Of a stretch of 33,021 nucleotides of DNA, positions 1 through 7,045 are shown piece by piece. The notes below the pieces were generated by a model that was given only the letters and a program-made list of their open reading frames with translations, did no database searches and was not told where the DNA came from. The stretch comes from a virus. The stretch is taken from positions 1 to 33,021 of the IMG/VR virus record IMGVR_UViG_3300021379_002056; one strand, 5' to 3'. Numbering within the stretch: position 1 is the first letter of the stretch; each line of letters opens with the position of its first letter. A program made the position numbers and the translations under genes.

Positions 1-2
1 CG

Positions 3-197
3 ACGTCTCTTGGCCTGGTCCCAATCACGCACAAATACATCCTGCGCAACTGGGAAAGCCGAGAGGCAGCGTGGCATGTCTGGAAAGACCTGCTCCTCGA
101 CCCGCGGGGACGTTGCCCCCGTTTTGTTCGCATTGACCCCAATGCGGCTCGATTCGCCCATATCGAAGTTTGGGCAAAACCAATCAAATCACAATGA
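3..197 (+). CDS. C-terminal fragment of an unrecognised phage protein
   Basis: Frame 3 is open from the window edge to a TGA at 195-197 and ends in KPIKSQ. The visible 64 residues are rich in Trp, Arg and acidic residues, with segments such as THKYILRNWESREAAWHVW and VRIDPNAARFAHIEVW, and read like real protein. The alternative frame starting near position 10 has a low-complexity Ser/Thr/Arg look typical of a shadow. The stop codon overlaps the ATG of the next gene (ATGA, 194-197), the coupling seen throughout this phage, which supports this frame. No family was recognised. Its place directly before RecT/RecE suggests a recombination or early-gene operon, which is inference only. Confidence 0.6.
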   Translation, partial: TSLGLVPITHKYILRNWESREAAWHVWKDLLLDPRGRCPRFVRIDPNAARFAHIEVWAKPIKSQ

Positions 198-1171
198 CTA
201 TGACTGAGACAAACACATACACAATGACGACGGCGCCAAAACCATTGGGGCTAAGCACCAACCCTCTCGAGGAGGCACATGACTACGCGGAGGTGTTTTG
301 CGAAAGCGGATTCTTCAAGGACGCACGATCTGTGGCACAAGCGAAGGTCAAGATCCTAGCCGGACAAAAGTGGCACCTCGACCCATTTGAAGCGATGACC
401 GGATTTAACATAATTCAAGGCAAGCTCGAGGTTTCTGCGCACATGATTGCGCAGCGAGTAAAGGGCGATCCCTTGTTTGATTATCGCATCGAGCGTCTCG
501 ATGAAGAGGTTTGCGTGATCCAGTTTTACCAAAAGGGGGAGCCTCTTGGGCCTCCGTTTAGCTACAGCATGGAAGATGCTCGCCGCGCCGGCAAGGGTAG
601 CAGTCAGCAATACAAGCAACACCCTCGCAATATGTTGTTTGCTCGGTGCATCTCAAATGGAGTCAAGATGTATTGCCCGAGTGTCCTGGCCGGAGTCGGC
701 CCGGTCTACGCAGAAGGTGAACTACCGCGGGATGAGCGCAATGTATCGCCGCAAAAAGAGTCGTCGATGGGGACTCTTACGATCAACGTCGACCAACTGG
801 AGCCCGAAGCAAAGCCCGAAGCAAAGCCCGAAGCAAAGCCCGATCCAGTTGAAACCACCTCTTACCAAACGGAGTCGCAAAAGACATACCCCCCGGCTGA
901 GGTTATAATGAAGCAGCACGCCGAGGCTGGGGGTGACCCTGCTGAGTTTGCCAAAATTGCCGTCAAGGATCCGGCCGGGAAAATCCTGCCGCTCCAGATC
1001 GAGATCATCAATGAACGTGCTGCGCAGCTTGGCTACGACGCAGCGAAGATGAACGCAGGAGCAAAGCGTTTCTCGAAGGGGCGCTGCTCGAAGGTCGAGG
1101 ACATGCTGTTGGCGGAAGCCGACGAACTGATCGACGCACTCAACGAGCGAGTAAAGGAGGCAGGCGCATGA
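194..1171 (+). CDS. RecT-like single-strand annealing protein
   Basis: A 325-residue protein resembling phage RecT-family annealases, which coat single strands made by a partner exonuclease and anneal them to homologous DNA. Residues about 28-175 carry the family-like pattern: an early helix (HDYAEVFCESGFF), VAQAKVKILAGQKWHLDP, the repeated 'G..I..G...S...' segment, and HPRNMLFARCISNG at 143-156. A proline/glutamate/lysine linker (three EAKP-type copies, residues about 203-216) separates this from an acidic helical C-terminus. I start at the ATG at 194 because it overlaps the previous stop as ATGA; an in-frame TTG at 170 would add eight residues without a visible ribosome site. The gene overlaps the RecE-like nuclease by 4 bp, matching the usual annealase/exonuclease pairing. 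Membership is judged from pattern memory, not a search. Confidence 0.72.
   Translation: MTMTETNTYTMTTAPKPLGLSTNPLEEAHDYAEVFCESGFFKDARSVAQAKVKILAGQKWHLDPFEAMTGFNIIQGKLEVSAHMIAQRVKGDPLFDYRIERLDEEVCVIQFYQKGEPLGPPFSYSMEDARRAGKGSSQQYKQHPRNMLFARCISNGVKMYCPSVLAGVGPVYAEGELPRDERNVSPQKESSMGTLTINVDQLEPEAKPEAKPEAKPDPVETTSYQTESQKTYPPAEVIMKQHAEAGGDPAEFAKIAVKDPAGKILPLQIEIINERAAQLGYDAAKMNAGAKRFSKGRCSKVEDMLLAEADELIDALNERVKEAGA
803..843 (+). repeat. 12-bp tandem repeat coding an EAKP linker
   Basis: Three perfect copies of CCCGAAGCAAAG (803-814, 815-826, 827-838) and the first five bases of a fourth lie in frame in the RecT-like gene. They encode Pro-Glu-Ala-Lys units forming a flexible linker. Being a multiple of three, the unit can expand or shrink without breaking the frame. 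Confidence 0.9.
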
Positions 1172-1983
1172 AGAAACAGGGATGGTATAGAGACCTGCCC
1201 GAGACCGAGTATTTCGGAGACCCGGCACTCAACTCGAGCATCGTCAAAAAGAAGACGGCAATCGCCATGAAGTCCGAACTCGATGGCAATCGAGACCTGA
1301 CGCCGGCGCAAATCAATGCGTTCGCGCAAGGGACTGCCACTCACCTCGCAACTCTCCAACCGGACAGGTTCGAGGCTGAGTCGATTGTCGTTTCCACCAA
1401 AGGACTCACAACAAAGGAAGCGGAGGAGGCTCGAGCCAAATACCCGCATAAAGCCGTCATCACGGCAGACATGAGGGAGATCGCACTCAGGCAGGCCGAT
1501 GCAGTCAGGAAGCACGGGTATGCCCGGGAAATCCTCGAGGCGAGCGTTGACCGGGAGATCAGCGGATTTGCCACCGACGAGAACGGCATCGATCTCAAAG
1601 CGAGGATCGACATGCGACCCCCAGGCGCAAACTTCCTTGCCGATCTTAAAACGACTTCGACCGAGGAACTGCGCAGCTTCCGCAATGCCTGTGTTGACTT
1701 CGGATACCTGATACAAGCACCCTTCTACCTGCGGGTAGATGGCTTGATTACGGGACAACCCCGGCACAATTTTGCCTTTGTTATTGTCACAAAGACCCCG
1801 CCTTACTTTGTAAGGGTGTTCCAACTCACCGAGGAGTCAATCCACCGGGCGCACGACGTCCTTGATCGGCGCCTTGAAATCTTCCGCGAGGCGCAGCGTA
1901 TGCGCCAGTGGGAAGGATACGAAAACGAAGGGGTGCGGGTCATCGACATCCCCGAATGGGCATGGGAGCAACTCGAAGCATGA
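1168..1983 (+). CDS. RecE/DUF3799-like PD-(D/E)XK exonuclease
   Basis: A 271-residue nuclease of the type that degrades one strand of a double-strand end to feed an annealase. Visible motifs match the RecE/DUF3799 branch of the PD-(D/E)XK fold: GTATH with His59, Glu130 in DREISGF, Asp148 in LKARIDM, the catalytic DLK (Asp159, Lys161) in ADLKTT, and a Q-x-x-x-Y motif (Gln183, Tyr187) in LIQAPFYL. The N-terminus (GWYRDLPETEYF) also looks like this family's start. ATGA overlaps join it to the RecT-like gene upstream and the helix-turn-helix gene downstream, implying one transcript. All expected catalytic residues are present, so an active enzyme is likely. Confidence 0.85.
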   Translation: MKKQGWYRDLPETEYFGDPALNSSIVKKKTAIAMKSELDGNRDLTPAQINAFAQGTATHLATLQPDRFEAESIVVSTKGLTTKEAEEARAKYPHKAVITADMREIALRQADAVRKHGYAREILEASVDREISGFATDENGIDLKARIDMRPPGANFLADLKTTSTEELRSFRNACVDFGYLIQAPFYLRVDGLITGQPRHNFAFVIVTKTPPYFVRVFQLTEESIHRAHDVLDRRLEIFREAQRMRQWEGYENEGVRVIDIPEWAWEQLEA

Positions 1984-2183
1984 AAACCGACGACGAACTT
2001 TTCACCACCAACGAGGCCGCGGCCTTTATGAAGCTGCACCCTCATAGTTTTCGGCGGATCGCAAAGAACTTAAACATCCCATTTTTGGCTTTGACCAAAT
2101 CCGGAAGATCGAGGCGTTACCGCAAGAGTGACCTGCTCAAGCTCAACCATGAAAGTAAAGCTGATATTCAACCTTCCGCATGA
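1980..2183 (+). CDS. small helix-turn-helix DNA-binding protein, excisionase-like
   Basis: A 67-residue protein with the MerR/excisionase-type helix-turn-helix layout: TTNEAAAFMKLHPHSFRRIAKNL as the two helices, then a short wing ending in GRSRRYRKSDLLKL. The R-R-Y-R-K-S-D-L pattern is typical of excisionase and AlpA/MerR-like DNA-binding domains. The ATG at 1980 overlaps the RecE-like stop. It lies beside the integrase, so it could be a recombination directionality factor or a regulator; the sequence does not decide between these. Confidence 0.75.
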   Translation: MKTDDELFTTNEAAAFMKLHPHSFRRIAKNLNIPFLALTKSGRSRRYRKSDLLKLNHESKADIQPSA

Positions 2184-2349
2184 TCAAGAGCTATACCATG
2201 CCGCCCGAAGGGCGCCGGAACTGCTCGATACTCTGCAAATCATCGATACGGAGTGCCGCGGACATCTCAAGCACGATGGCAAGCGGACTGCGGATGAGCT
2301 TGCCGAAGACATCCGTCGCCTGTGTTGGGAGGAACTCAGCCAGCACTGA
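2149..2349 (+). CDS. small conserved phage protein, function unknown
   Basis: A 66-residue protein starting MKVKLIFNLPHDQELYHAA. It resembles a common group of small phage proteins that begin with a short beta strand (MKaxLxFxLPxDQ), followed by helices and ending in a 'LRxLxxEEL'-like helix; here RRLCWEEL. Function is unknown as far as I recall. I chose the ATG at 2149 over an in-frame upstream start at 2128 because the conserved part begins here. It overlaps the upstream gene by 35 bp and runs 14 bp into the 3' end of the convergent integrase gene, so there is no room for a terminator between them. Confidence 0.65.
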   Translation: MKVKLIFNLPHDQELYHAARRAPELLDTLQIIDTECRGHLKHDGKRTADELAEDIRRLCWEELSQH

Positions 2350-3427
2350 TTGACCAGTATGCTTCAGCCTCCTTCTCCGGAACTGCAGCCAGATAATGGT
2401 CGTGAATCATGTCCCCGCTCCGATGCCCCATGAGATACTGCAGCCTTCCTTGATCGTGATGATGCGCCAACCAGTAACTAGCAAAACTGTGCCGGCAACA
2501 GTCTTGAGGCCAAGTCTCGAGCGAAGCCCAGGCACTCGATTTCCTGACCTGCTCAAAGATGCGCCTGTGGCGCCGTCCGAGGGACAGGGGGACTATCTTA
2601 CGCGATCGGTCTCCGCACTGCTCAATCCAGCCTCGCAGGTTGTCAGAGAGAGGCACAAACCTCTGCCGGGAGACCCTGCGGCTCTTCGTTGCCGTGAACC
2701 TGATCGTCCCGGCCTCGAGGTCGATGTCGCGCCACTCGAGACGCTGAATTTCCGAAGGACGTCCACCAGCAAAAAGACCGATCGCGTAAAACAGGGTCAA
2801 CTCGTCGGCGTATCGCAGGAGCGTCGTAGCTTGACCAACCGTCAAGATCGAGATGTGCCGGATGGGTGCCTCGCCTATGTCGCATCCTTCCGCGGCATTC
2901 CCCTCAACCCAACCCCGGGAGGGTGCTGCCGCCCAGTTGAGCATCGCTCGCATCGAGGCTTTGCGCAGGCGAGCAGTATTGAAGGGCAGGGGATCGAGGA
3001 CTCTCTGAATGTTGTGGACGTTGATGGTGGCAACCTGCCGCTTCGCTCCAAGCTCCCTGACAAACAGGTTTCGAGCCTGCCGGTAGGTCTCATGCGTTCG
3101 AGGACGTCGACTCTTCTTCGCCGCAATAAAAGCATCCCACGCTTCAGCAAGCGTCACCTTCGGCCTGGGACGTCCACCATGCCGGTTGATGTAGTCCTTC
3201 ACGACGTCGGTCATCGTGACACCGGTCGGGAGCAGGTCACTGAGATTGCCGGCGATCTGCTGCTCGTTCCACGCTCGAGAGAGTTGGTCGGCGTATCTCA
3301 CGGCAGATTCCCGAGTCGGGAAATATCGCAGCTTCCAACCCTTGTCTCGAAGGGCAACAGGCACCGGAATCATCCAAGGGTTCTTTCGCCCTTCGACCTT
3401 CCTCGGCTTAAATCGGGGTTTTTTCAT
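2336..3427 (-). CDS. int: tyrosine recombinase (phage integrase)
   Basis: A 363-residue site-specific recombinase that would integrate the phage at a tRNA gene. The N-terminal part (about 1-80) is an arm-binding-like region, residues about 90-165 a SAM-like core-binding domain (TLAEAWDAFIAAKKSRRPRTHETY), and 190-360 the catalytic domain. Catalytic residues seen: Arg223 (GGRPSEIQRLEW), Lys248 (TATKSRR), Arg312 (CCRHSFASYW), His335 (LMGHRSGDM) and nucleophile Tyr345 (HDHYLAA). The usual first His of the HxxR box is Asp309 (DCCR), a variant I associate with some integrase subgroups. The EAEAYW tail resembles Verrucomicrobiota/Planctomycetota integrases. Its start faces the attP at 3434-3654, the classical int-attP arrangement. 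Confidence 0.93.
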   Translation of the reverse strand: MKKPRFKPRKVEGRKNPWMIPVPVALRDKGWKLRYFPTRESAVRYADQLSRAWNEQQIAGNLSDLLPTGVTMTDVVKDYINRHGGRPRPKVTLAEAWDAFIAAKKSRRPRTHETYRQARNLFVRELGAKRQVATINVHNIQRVLDPLPFNTARLRKASMRAMLNWAAAPSRGWVEGNAAEGCDIGEAPIRHISILTVGQATTLLRYADELTLFYAIGLFAGGRPSEIQRLEWRDIDLEAGTIRFTATKSRRVSRQRFVPLSDNLRGWIEQCGDRSRKIVPLSLGRRHRRIFEQVRKSSAWASLETWPQDCCRHSFASYWLAHHHDQGRLQYLMGHRSGDMIHDHYLAAVPEKEAEAYWSISAG

Positions 3428-3433
3428 CGGACA

Positions 3434-3454
3434 TACCGCATCTTTAACGAATCT
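3434..3454 (+). repeat. putative integrase arm-type site, left copy
   Basis: This 21-bp copy matches the block at 3634-3654 with two mismatches; shared core CCGCATCTNTAACGNATCT. It lies 54 bp on one side of the tRNA-derived core, seven bases upstream of the integrase start codon, so integrase binding here could also repress its own gene. Each copy contains two related GCATCT/NATCT half-units. Confidence 0.7.
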
Positions 3455-3508
3455 AGTGTATCCCTTTTACTTGTATCAAACATTTGTAAGTTGTTGATTA
3501 TGAAACTG

Positions 3509-3555
3509 AGCCGATGGCGGGACTCGAACCCGCGACCTACAATTTACGAAACTGC
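3509..3555 (-). other. attP core: 3' half of a tRNA-Thr(CGU) gene
   Basis: Read on the minus strand, this block folds as the 3' half of a tRNA. It has an anticodon stem GCAGT/ATTGT (two G-U pairs), loop TTCGTAA with anticodon CGT (Thr), variable loop AGGTC, T-arm GCGGG-TTCGAGT-CCCGC, the 3' acceptor strand CATCGGC and discriminator T. No matching 5' acceptor strand (GCCGATG) or D-arm lies upstream, so this is not a functional tRNA. It is the part a phage carries to rebuild the host gene after integration. Position beside the integrase and between direct repeats supports attP. The exact identity block could be shorter, because the wobble pairs in the anticodon stem may mark where phage sequence begins. 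Confidence 0.88.
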
Positions 3556-3633
3556 AAACGCAGGTTTTAGGTATCAGGGGGTCCAGCATTTATGCGGGTG
3601 TTTTGAAACAATTGCGAACATTTCGTTCAATCT

Positions 3634-3654
3634 TACCGCATCTATAACGCATCT
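3634..3654 (+). repeat. putative integrase arm-type site, right copy
   Basis: Second copy of the 21-bp direct repeat, exactly 200 bp from the left copy and 78 bp beyond the tRNA-derived core. Same orientation, two mismatches (A for T at the 11th base, C for A at the 17th). It lies just before the AAAGGAGGT ribosome site of the next gene. Direct repeats flanking a core are the expected layout of integrase arm sites. Confidence 0.7.
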
Positions 3655-3669
3655 GAAAGGAGGTGCGGC

Positions 3670-4287
3670 ATGAGGCACTCCGATGCTCCTCCTCCTTTTG
3701 CCAGTTGGCATGAGTTTTACGTCTCGGCCTGGGCCGATGAGCTAGAAAGAGCCGGCATCATCCTCGGATACGAGTTCGAGCCTGAGACCTTCCAGCTTTG
3801 CGATCCACTCAAGGCTCCCTTCATCAAGGAAGGGAAGACGAGGGATCTCATCAAGGATCAGGCAGTCCTGAGACCGCACTCCTACACACCTGACTTCAAA
3901 CTCCTCCTGCCCACTGACTTCTGCCGGGTCTTCCGGCATTACGACGAGGCACATCGAGGGCGCCACCATGGACTGTGGGCGTCTACCGACAGGGATGGCA
4001 GACCAGCAGTCTACCTCGAGGTCAAAGGCGCAGGAGCGACCACCAGAGGGGCCGAGGGGAAAAAACGCGAGGCAGTCATCAACCAGAAGTGGCTCTTCTC
4101 GAAGACCGGCATCTTGACCAACTTCGCCCATATCGGGCCGGGATCTCGAGGACAGCAAGGCAAGACCTTCTTTGAGCAGACCTTCTGCCCTTTCCGTTTC
4201 CTCGTCACCGACAAGACCCTCAAACAGCGCCGGCTGCACTTCACGCCCAGGAGCATCGAGGACTGGATCGCATCATGCAAATTATGA
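3670..4287 (+). CDS. putative PD-(D/E)XK endonuclease
   Basis: A 205-residue protein with a nuclease-like signature: YTPD (Asp75) closing a helix-strand unit, then AVYLEVKG (Glu117, Lys119), then a Gln-Lys pair in VINQKWLFSKTG (139-140). The spacing PD...ExK...QK fits small phage PD-(D/E)XK nucleases, including Holliday-junction resolvases and DUF1064-like proteins. Substrate cannot be told from sequence. An excellent ribosome site (AAAGGAGGT, 3656-3664) precedes the ATG. The stop overlaps the next small gene, and the run continues into the replication genes, so a role in resolving recombination or replication intermediates is plausible inference. Confidence 0.6.
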   Translation: MRHSDAPPPFASWHEFYVSAWADELERAGIILGYEFEPETFQLCDPLKAPFIKEGKTRDLIKDQAVLRPHSYTPDFKLLLPTDFCRVFRHYDEAHRGRHHGLWASTDRDGRPAVYLEVKGAGATTRGAEGKKREAVINQKWLFSKTGILTNFAHIGPGSRGQQGKTFFEQTFCPFRFLVTDKTLKQRRLHFTPRSIEDWIASCKL

Positions 4288-4415
4288 AAAAAAAGAGACT
4301 ACCACTGAAACAGTTGCAGTTGAGACTGCGACTTAAACCACGACCAGATGATGTTCTGCCGAAGAACAAATCGCTCGCACTAATCCGCAAACTCAAGCTC
4401 GAAATCGCACGATGA
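4284..4415 (+). CDS. 43-residue highly basic protein, function unknown
   Basis: A short frame, MKKKRLPLKQLQLRLRLKPR... ending KLKLEIAR, easily missed by length cut-offs. Its ATG (4284) overlaps the previous stop as ATGA and its TGA (4413-4415) overlaps the next ATG (4412) as ATGA. It therefore fills the 124-bp gap between two genes with exact coupling on both sides. The composition is dominated by Lys, Arg and Leu with only a few acidic residues, suggesting an amphipathic, nucleic-acid-binding or partner-binding peptide. No family recognised. An ATG at 4275 would add three residues. Confidence 0.6.
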   Translation: MKKKRLPLKQLQLRLRLKPRPDDVLPKNKSLALIRKLKLEIAR

Positions 4416-5287
4416 ACGCATTCATAAAGGCAGGGTTCTGGACGGCGCCAGAATACGACGATATGACACCCGATGTGCGCCTTGCGGCACTCTGGATGAT
4501 GACGAATCCGGCTCGAGATGCAGCCGGGTTTACCAAGGTGGGGAAGCGTCGTTTCGTCTTTGAAACGGGTCTCGATTTTGACGTCCTCGAGAAGTTATTC
4601 ACCTACCCACAATTCGAGAAAATAGACGATAGCACATTTTGGGCAGTCGGTTTTGTCCAGCATCAGGTAGGTCGAGGTGCTGCTGCAGTCAAAAATAACA
4701 TGGCTAAGGGGTGCATAAGGGCTTTGCAAGGGCTTCCAAGGGCTTGCAAGGCTAGGTTTTACGCGGAATATCCTGAGTTTGAGGAGTTAGATCAAAGCAA
4801 AAAAGTAGATCAAAAACACAAGCCCTCCGAAGGAGTCGGTAAGGACAGGGTAGGGAAGGGTAAGGTAAGTATAGATAATAGTAATAACTGTACAGGGGGA
4901 GATGAACAGACTGTCATCGAGGAAGACCCTCGAATCGAGCCGGCAAAAAACAGGATCGATGCACTGACCGAGGCGTGGGTCGATGACGGCACCGAGTGGT
5001 CACTGCACGGTACCCAACAGATCCTCTTTGCCTCCCTCCCCCAACTCGACAAGCTCCAACCCGAGGACTGGCGCATTCTGCGGTGGCATTACGTCCGCGC
5101 CACAAAGGATCCTAAAATCAAAGTCAGCTTTTCGCGGCAACGGTTCCTCGAGGCACTCACCGCAAACCTTGCTCGAGCGAGGTCAGACTGGAGCGCAGCG
5201 GGAGAACCGTCGCTCCGGAGCGTCAAGAAAGCTGAATCGAGGTTGACACAAGCCGCTGTTAGTACCAAAGGAGGTGCGGCAGCATGA
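4412..5287 (+). CDS. putative replication initiator / helicase loader
   Basis: A 291-residue protein immediately before DnaB, with a 4-bp overlap. Residues about 1-100 (FWTAPEYDDMTPDVRLAALWMMTNP, then KVGKRRFVFETGLDFDVLEKLF and FWAVGFVQHQV) have the look of the winged-helix N-terminus of phage replisome organisers and DnaD-like proteins. Residues about 125-170 are a charged, low-complexity linker. The C-terminal third (ALTEAWVDDGTEWSL to RQRFLEALTANLARARSDW) is helical and could contact DnaB. Known helicase loaders commonly sit directly upstream of the phage replicative helicase; the assignment rests mainly on this position and the N-terminal pattern. Local base composition at 4800-4900 is unusually AT-rich, so an origin inside the linker-coding part is possible but unproven. 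Confidence 0.6.
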   Translation: MNAFIKAGFWTAPEYDDMTPDVRLAALWMMTNPARDAAGFTKVGKRRFVFETGLDFDVLEKLFTYPQFEKIDDSTFWAVGFVQHQVGRGAAAVKNNMAKGCIRALQGLPRACKARFYAEYPEFEELDQSKKVDQKHKPSEGVGKDRVGKGKVSIDNSNNCTGGDEQTVIEEDPRIEPAKNRIDALTEAWVDDGTEWSLHGTQQILFASLPQLDKLQPEDWRILRWHYVRATKDPKIKVSFSRQRFLEALTANLARARSDWSAAGEPSLRSVKKAESRLTQAAVSTKGGAAA

Positions 5288-6630
5288 TTGCGCAAATCGA
5301 AACCTCGAGCCGGCCGAGACCCTCATCGCGTGATGCCGAGCGTAGCGTCCTCTCCTCGCTGCTCGAGGTGCCGAGGTTGTTCAACGATCTGCCCGACCTC
5401 ACCGATGCACTCTACGAACCCGATCACAAGATCGTTTATCGCGTCCTTCGAGAGCATCACGATGCCGGCAAACCCGTCGATCTGGTCTCCCTCGCTGAAA
5501 CGCTCCGCGCCAAAAATCTCATCGCAGACATGGGAGGCCCAGGCGCCTTAGCAGACATGGCAGCGTTTAATCCTGCTCCCGGCGTTGCGTTACACCACGC
5601 CCGACTGGTGTTGGATAATGCGCTGCGCAGGAAAGTCATCACACTGGCTAACAACGCAGTCTCTCAGGCATACAACGAGGATCTGCCGGTTGCTGACCTC
5701 CTCGAGAATCTGCAGCAGCAGGCTCTCGCGCTCCACTCCAACGACGCAGGCACCGTCGGGAAGGATCTGAGGGATTGCGTCCGAGAAGCAATCGACCGCG
5801 CCGAGGAAATGGCTGCCGCCGATGGTCTGATCGGAGTTCCAACAGGATTACCCTTGCTCGACCAGCACACAGGAGGCTACCGGCCGGGACTCAACGTCAT
5901 TTGCGCAAGACCAAGCATGGGGAAATCTGCTTTTGCCTTGCAAGGCGCCCTTGCCGCTGTAGCTGCCGGCAGGAAGGTCGGGTTTTTCAGCTTCGAGATG
6001 GAGGGTGCGGAAGTTGGTGAACGCACTGTCCAGCACGTTCGAGGGGTCAGTCTCCTCGACTTAGCCAACCGCATCAAAGTCAATCAGGCCACCAAAGCGG
6101 AAGCCAAAGCAGCGAAAGAGGCAATGGAGATGATCCCTGCCGGATCATTTTTCGTTGATGACCACGCTCGAAGGACACTCAGCGACATTCGGACAATCGC
6201 AAAGTCGTGGGTCCGTGATCGGGGAATCGATATCATCTACATCGACCAGTTGTCGTTCGTGGATATGGGCAAGCGTCCCGGCGATAACCTTGCCGCCGAG
6301 CTAGGGAAGATAACTCGAGGCTTGCACCAACTGAGTCATGCGCTGCACATCCCGATCGTTCTGCTCGCGCAATTAAACCGTGAGGCCGAAGGCAGGGAGC
6401 CGGATATGTCAATGCTGAAGGGATCCGGCAGCATCGAGGAAGACGCTAGACTCATTCTCTCGCCCTGGAGGGAGGATCCATCAGACCCCGACGAGATTAA
6501 CGCAAAGATCATCGCGTTAAAGACTCGAGGCGTTGCCATGTTTAATCCTGTCCTGTGCGAGTGGCACGGGGCCAAGCAAAAATTCATTCAAACTGATTCG
6601 CAGCTTAAACGTGCGGATCTCGATTGGTAA
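5284..6630 (+). CDS. dnaB: replicative DNA helicase, DnaB family
   Basis: A 448-residue hexameric 5'-3' helicase of normal family length. The N-terminal domain (about 15-150) has the DnaB-type helical bundle (AERSVLSSLLEVPRLF, ARLVLDNALRRKVITLANN). The linker and RecA-like motor follow: GVPTGLPLLDQHTGGYRPG, Walker A ARPSMGKSA (Lys214), the FFSFEME segment, Walker B IDIIYIDQL (Asp321) and VLLAQLNRE with a sensor Gln. An ATGA overlap with the loader candidate and a preceding AAAGGAGGTG ribosome site fix the start. It would unwind phage DNA and recruit host primase and polymerase; no phage polymerase is present in this window. Confidence 0.95.
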   Translation: MIAQIETSSRPRPSSRDAERSVLSSLLEVPRLFNDLPDLTDALYEPDHKIVYRVLREHHDAGKPVDLVSLAETLRAKNLIADMGGPGALADMAAFNPAPGVALHHARLVLDNALRRKVITLANNAVSQAYNEDLPVADLLENLQQQALALHSNDAGTVGKDLRDCVREAIDRAEEMAAADGLIGVPTGLPLLDQHTGGYRPGLNVICARPSMGKSAFALQGALAAVAAGRKVGFFSFEMEGAEVGERTVQHVRGVSLLDLANRIKVNQATKAEAKAAKEAMEMIPAGSFFVDDHARRTLSDIRTIAKSWVRDRGIDIIYIDQLSFVDMGKRPGDNLAAELGKITRGLHQLSHALHIPIVLLAQLNREAEGREPDMSMLKGSGSIEEDARLILSPWREDPSDPDEINAKIIALKTRGVAMFNPVLCEWHGAKQKFIQTDSQLKRADLDW

Positions 6631-6635
6631 AACCC

Positions 6636-6920
6636 ATGCATCAAGACATCGAAGACAACAAGCATTGCGCTACGCTACAAATTCAGTTCTCTGCTGAGTT
6701 AAAAAAACTGGCAGAGGTAGCTGCCAAGATAGAACACATCAAAACGGAACTTGAGACCTTTCGGTGGGTCAAACATGAGGAGTGTATTGACATGGCACTT
6801 AACGCTACGCTAGAGGCTCAACGTAGCCTCACAGGGATTCTCGACAGGCAAATGCTCAACGCAGCGTTAGATGCCGCGACAGAGTTCTCGAAAAACAGCA
6901 ACGGTCTCGGACTCAACTAA
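6636..6920 (+). CDS. hypothetical helical protein after DnaB
   Basis: A 94-residue protein, mostly helical by eye (LKKLAEVAAKIEHIKTELETF, NAALDAATEFSKNSN). Nothing in it identifies a family. It begins five bases after the DnaB stop; an in-frame TTG at 6624 overlapping DnaB would add four residues. It probably shares the replication transcript, and an intergenic stretch with an operator-like palindrome follows. Confidence 0.5.
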   Translation: MHQDIEDNKHCATLQIQFSAELKKLAEVAAKIEHIKTELETFRWVKHEECIDMALNATLEAQRSLTGILDRQMLNAALDAATEFSKNSNGLGLN

Positions 6921-6982
6921 CCCGTTGATTTTACTCTGGACGTCTTAACAAACTGTGCCACTGTTGTCTACTTGCCTTTAGC

Positions 6983-6997
6983 GTTGCGATACGCAAC
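6983..6997. promoter_or_regulatory. operator-like palindrome (copy 1)
   Basis: GTTGCG-ATA-CGCAAC is a perfect inverted repeat in the 125-bp gap before the SSB-like gene. It is the best-formed of six related sites found upstream of genes in this window. I see no convincing -10 element at the right distance here, so it may be an operator for a promoter I cannot read. Confidence 0.65.
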
Positions 6998-7045
6998 ACG
7001 ACACTCTGCCCGTCAAAAGCACGGGAGAACTGAAAAAAAAACAAG

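Noticed and set aside
3509-3600. A complete tRNA gene on the minus strand
   Set aside because: The 3' half from the anticodon arm is clear, but no D-arm or 5' acceptor strand (GCCGATG) lies in the required place.
2396-3673. Long open frame on the plus strand (425 codons)
   Set aside because: It lies antisense to the integrase and spans attP; its Arg/Ser/Pro-rich sequence has no domain pattern, while the integrase has its catalytic residues.
5288-5297. TTGCGCAA at the DnaB start as another operator copy
   Set aside because: The half-sites have no spacer, unlike the 3-nt spacer in the six others, and it is in coding sequence.
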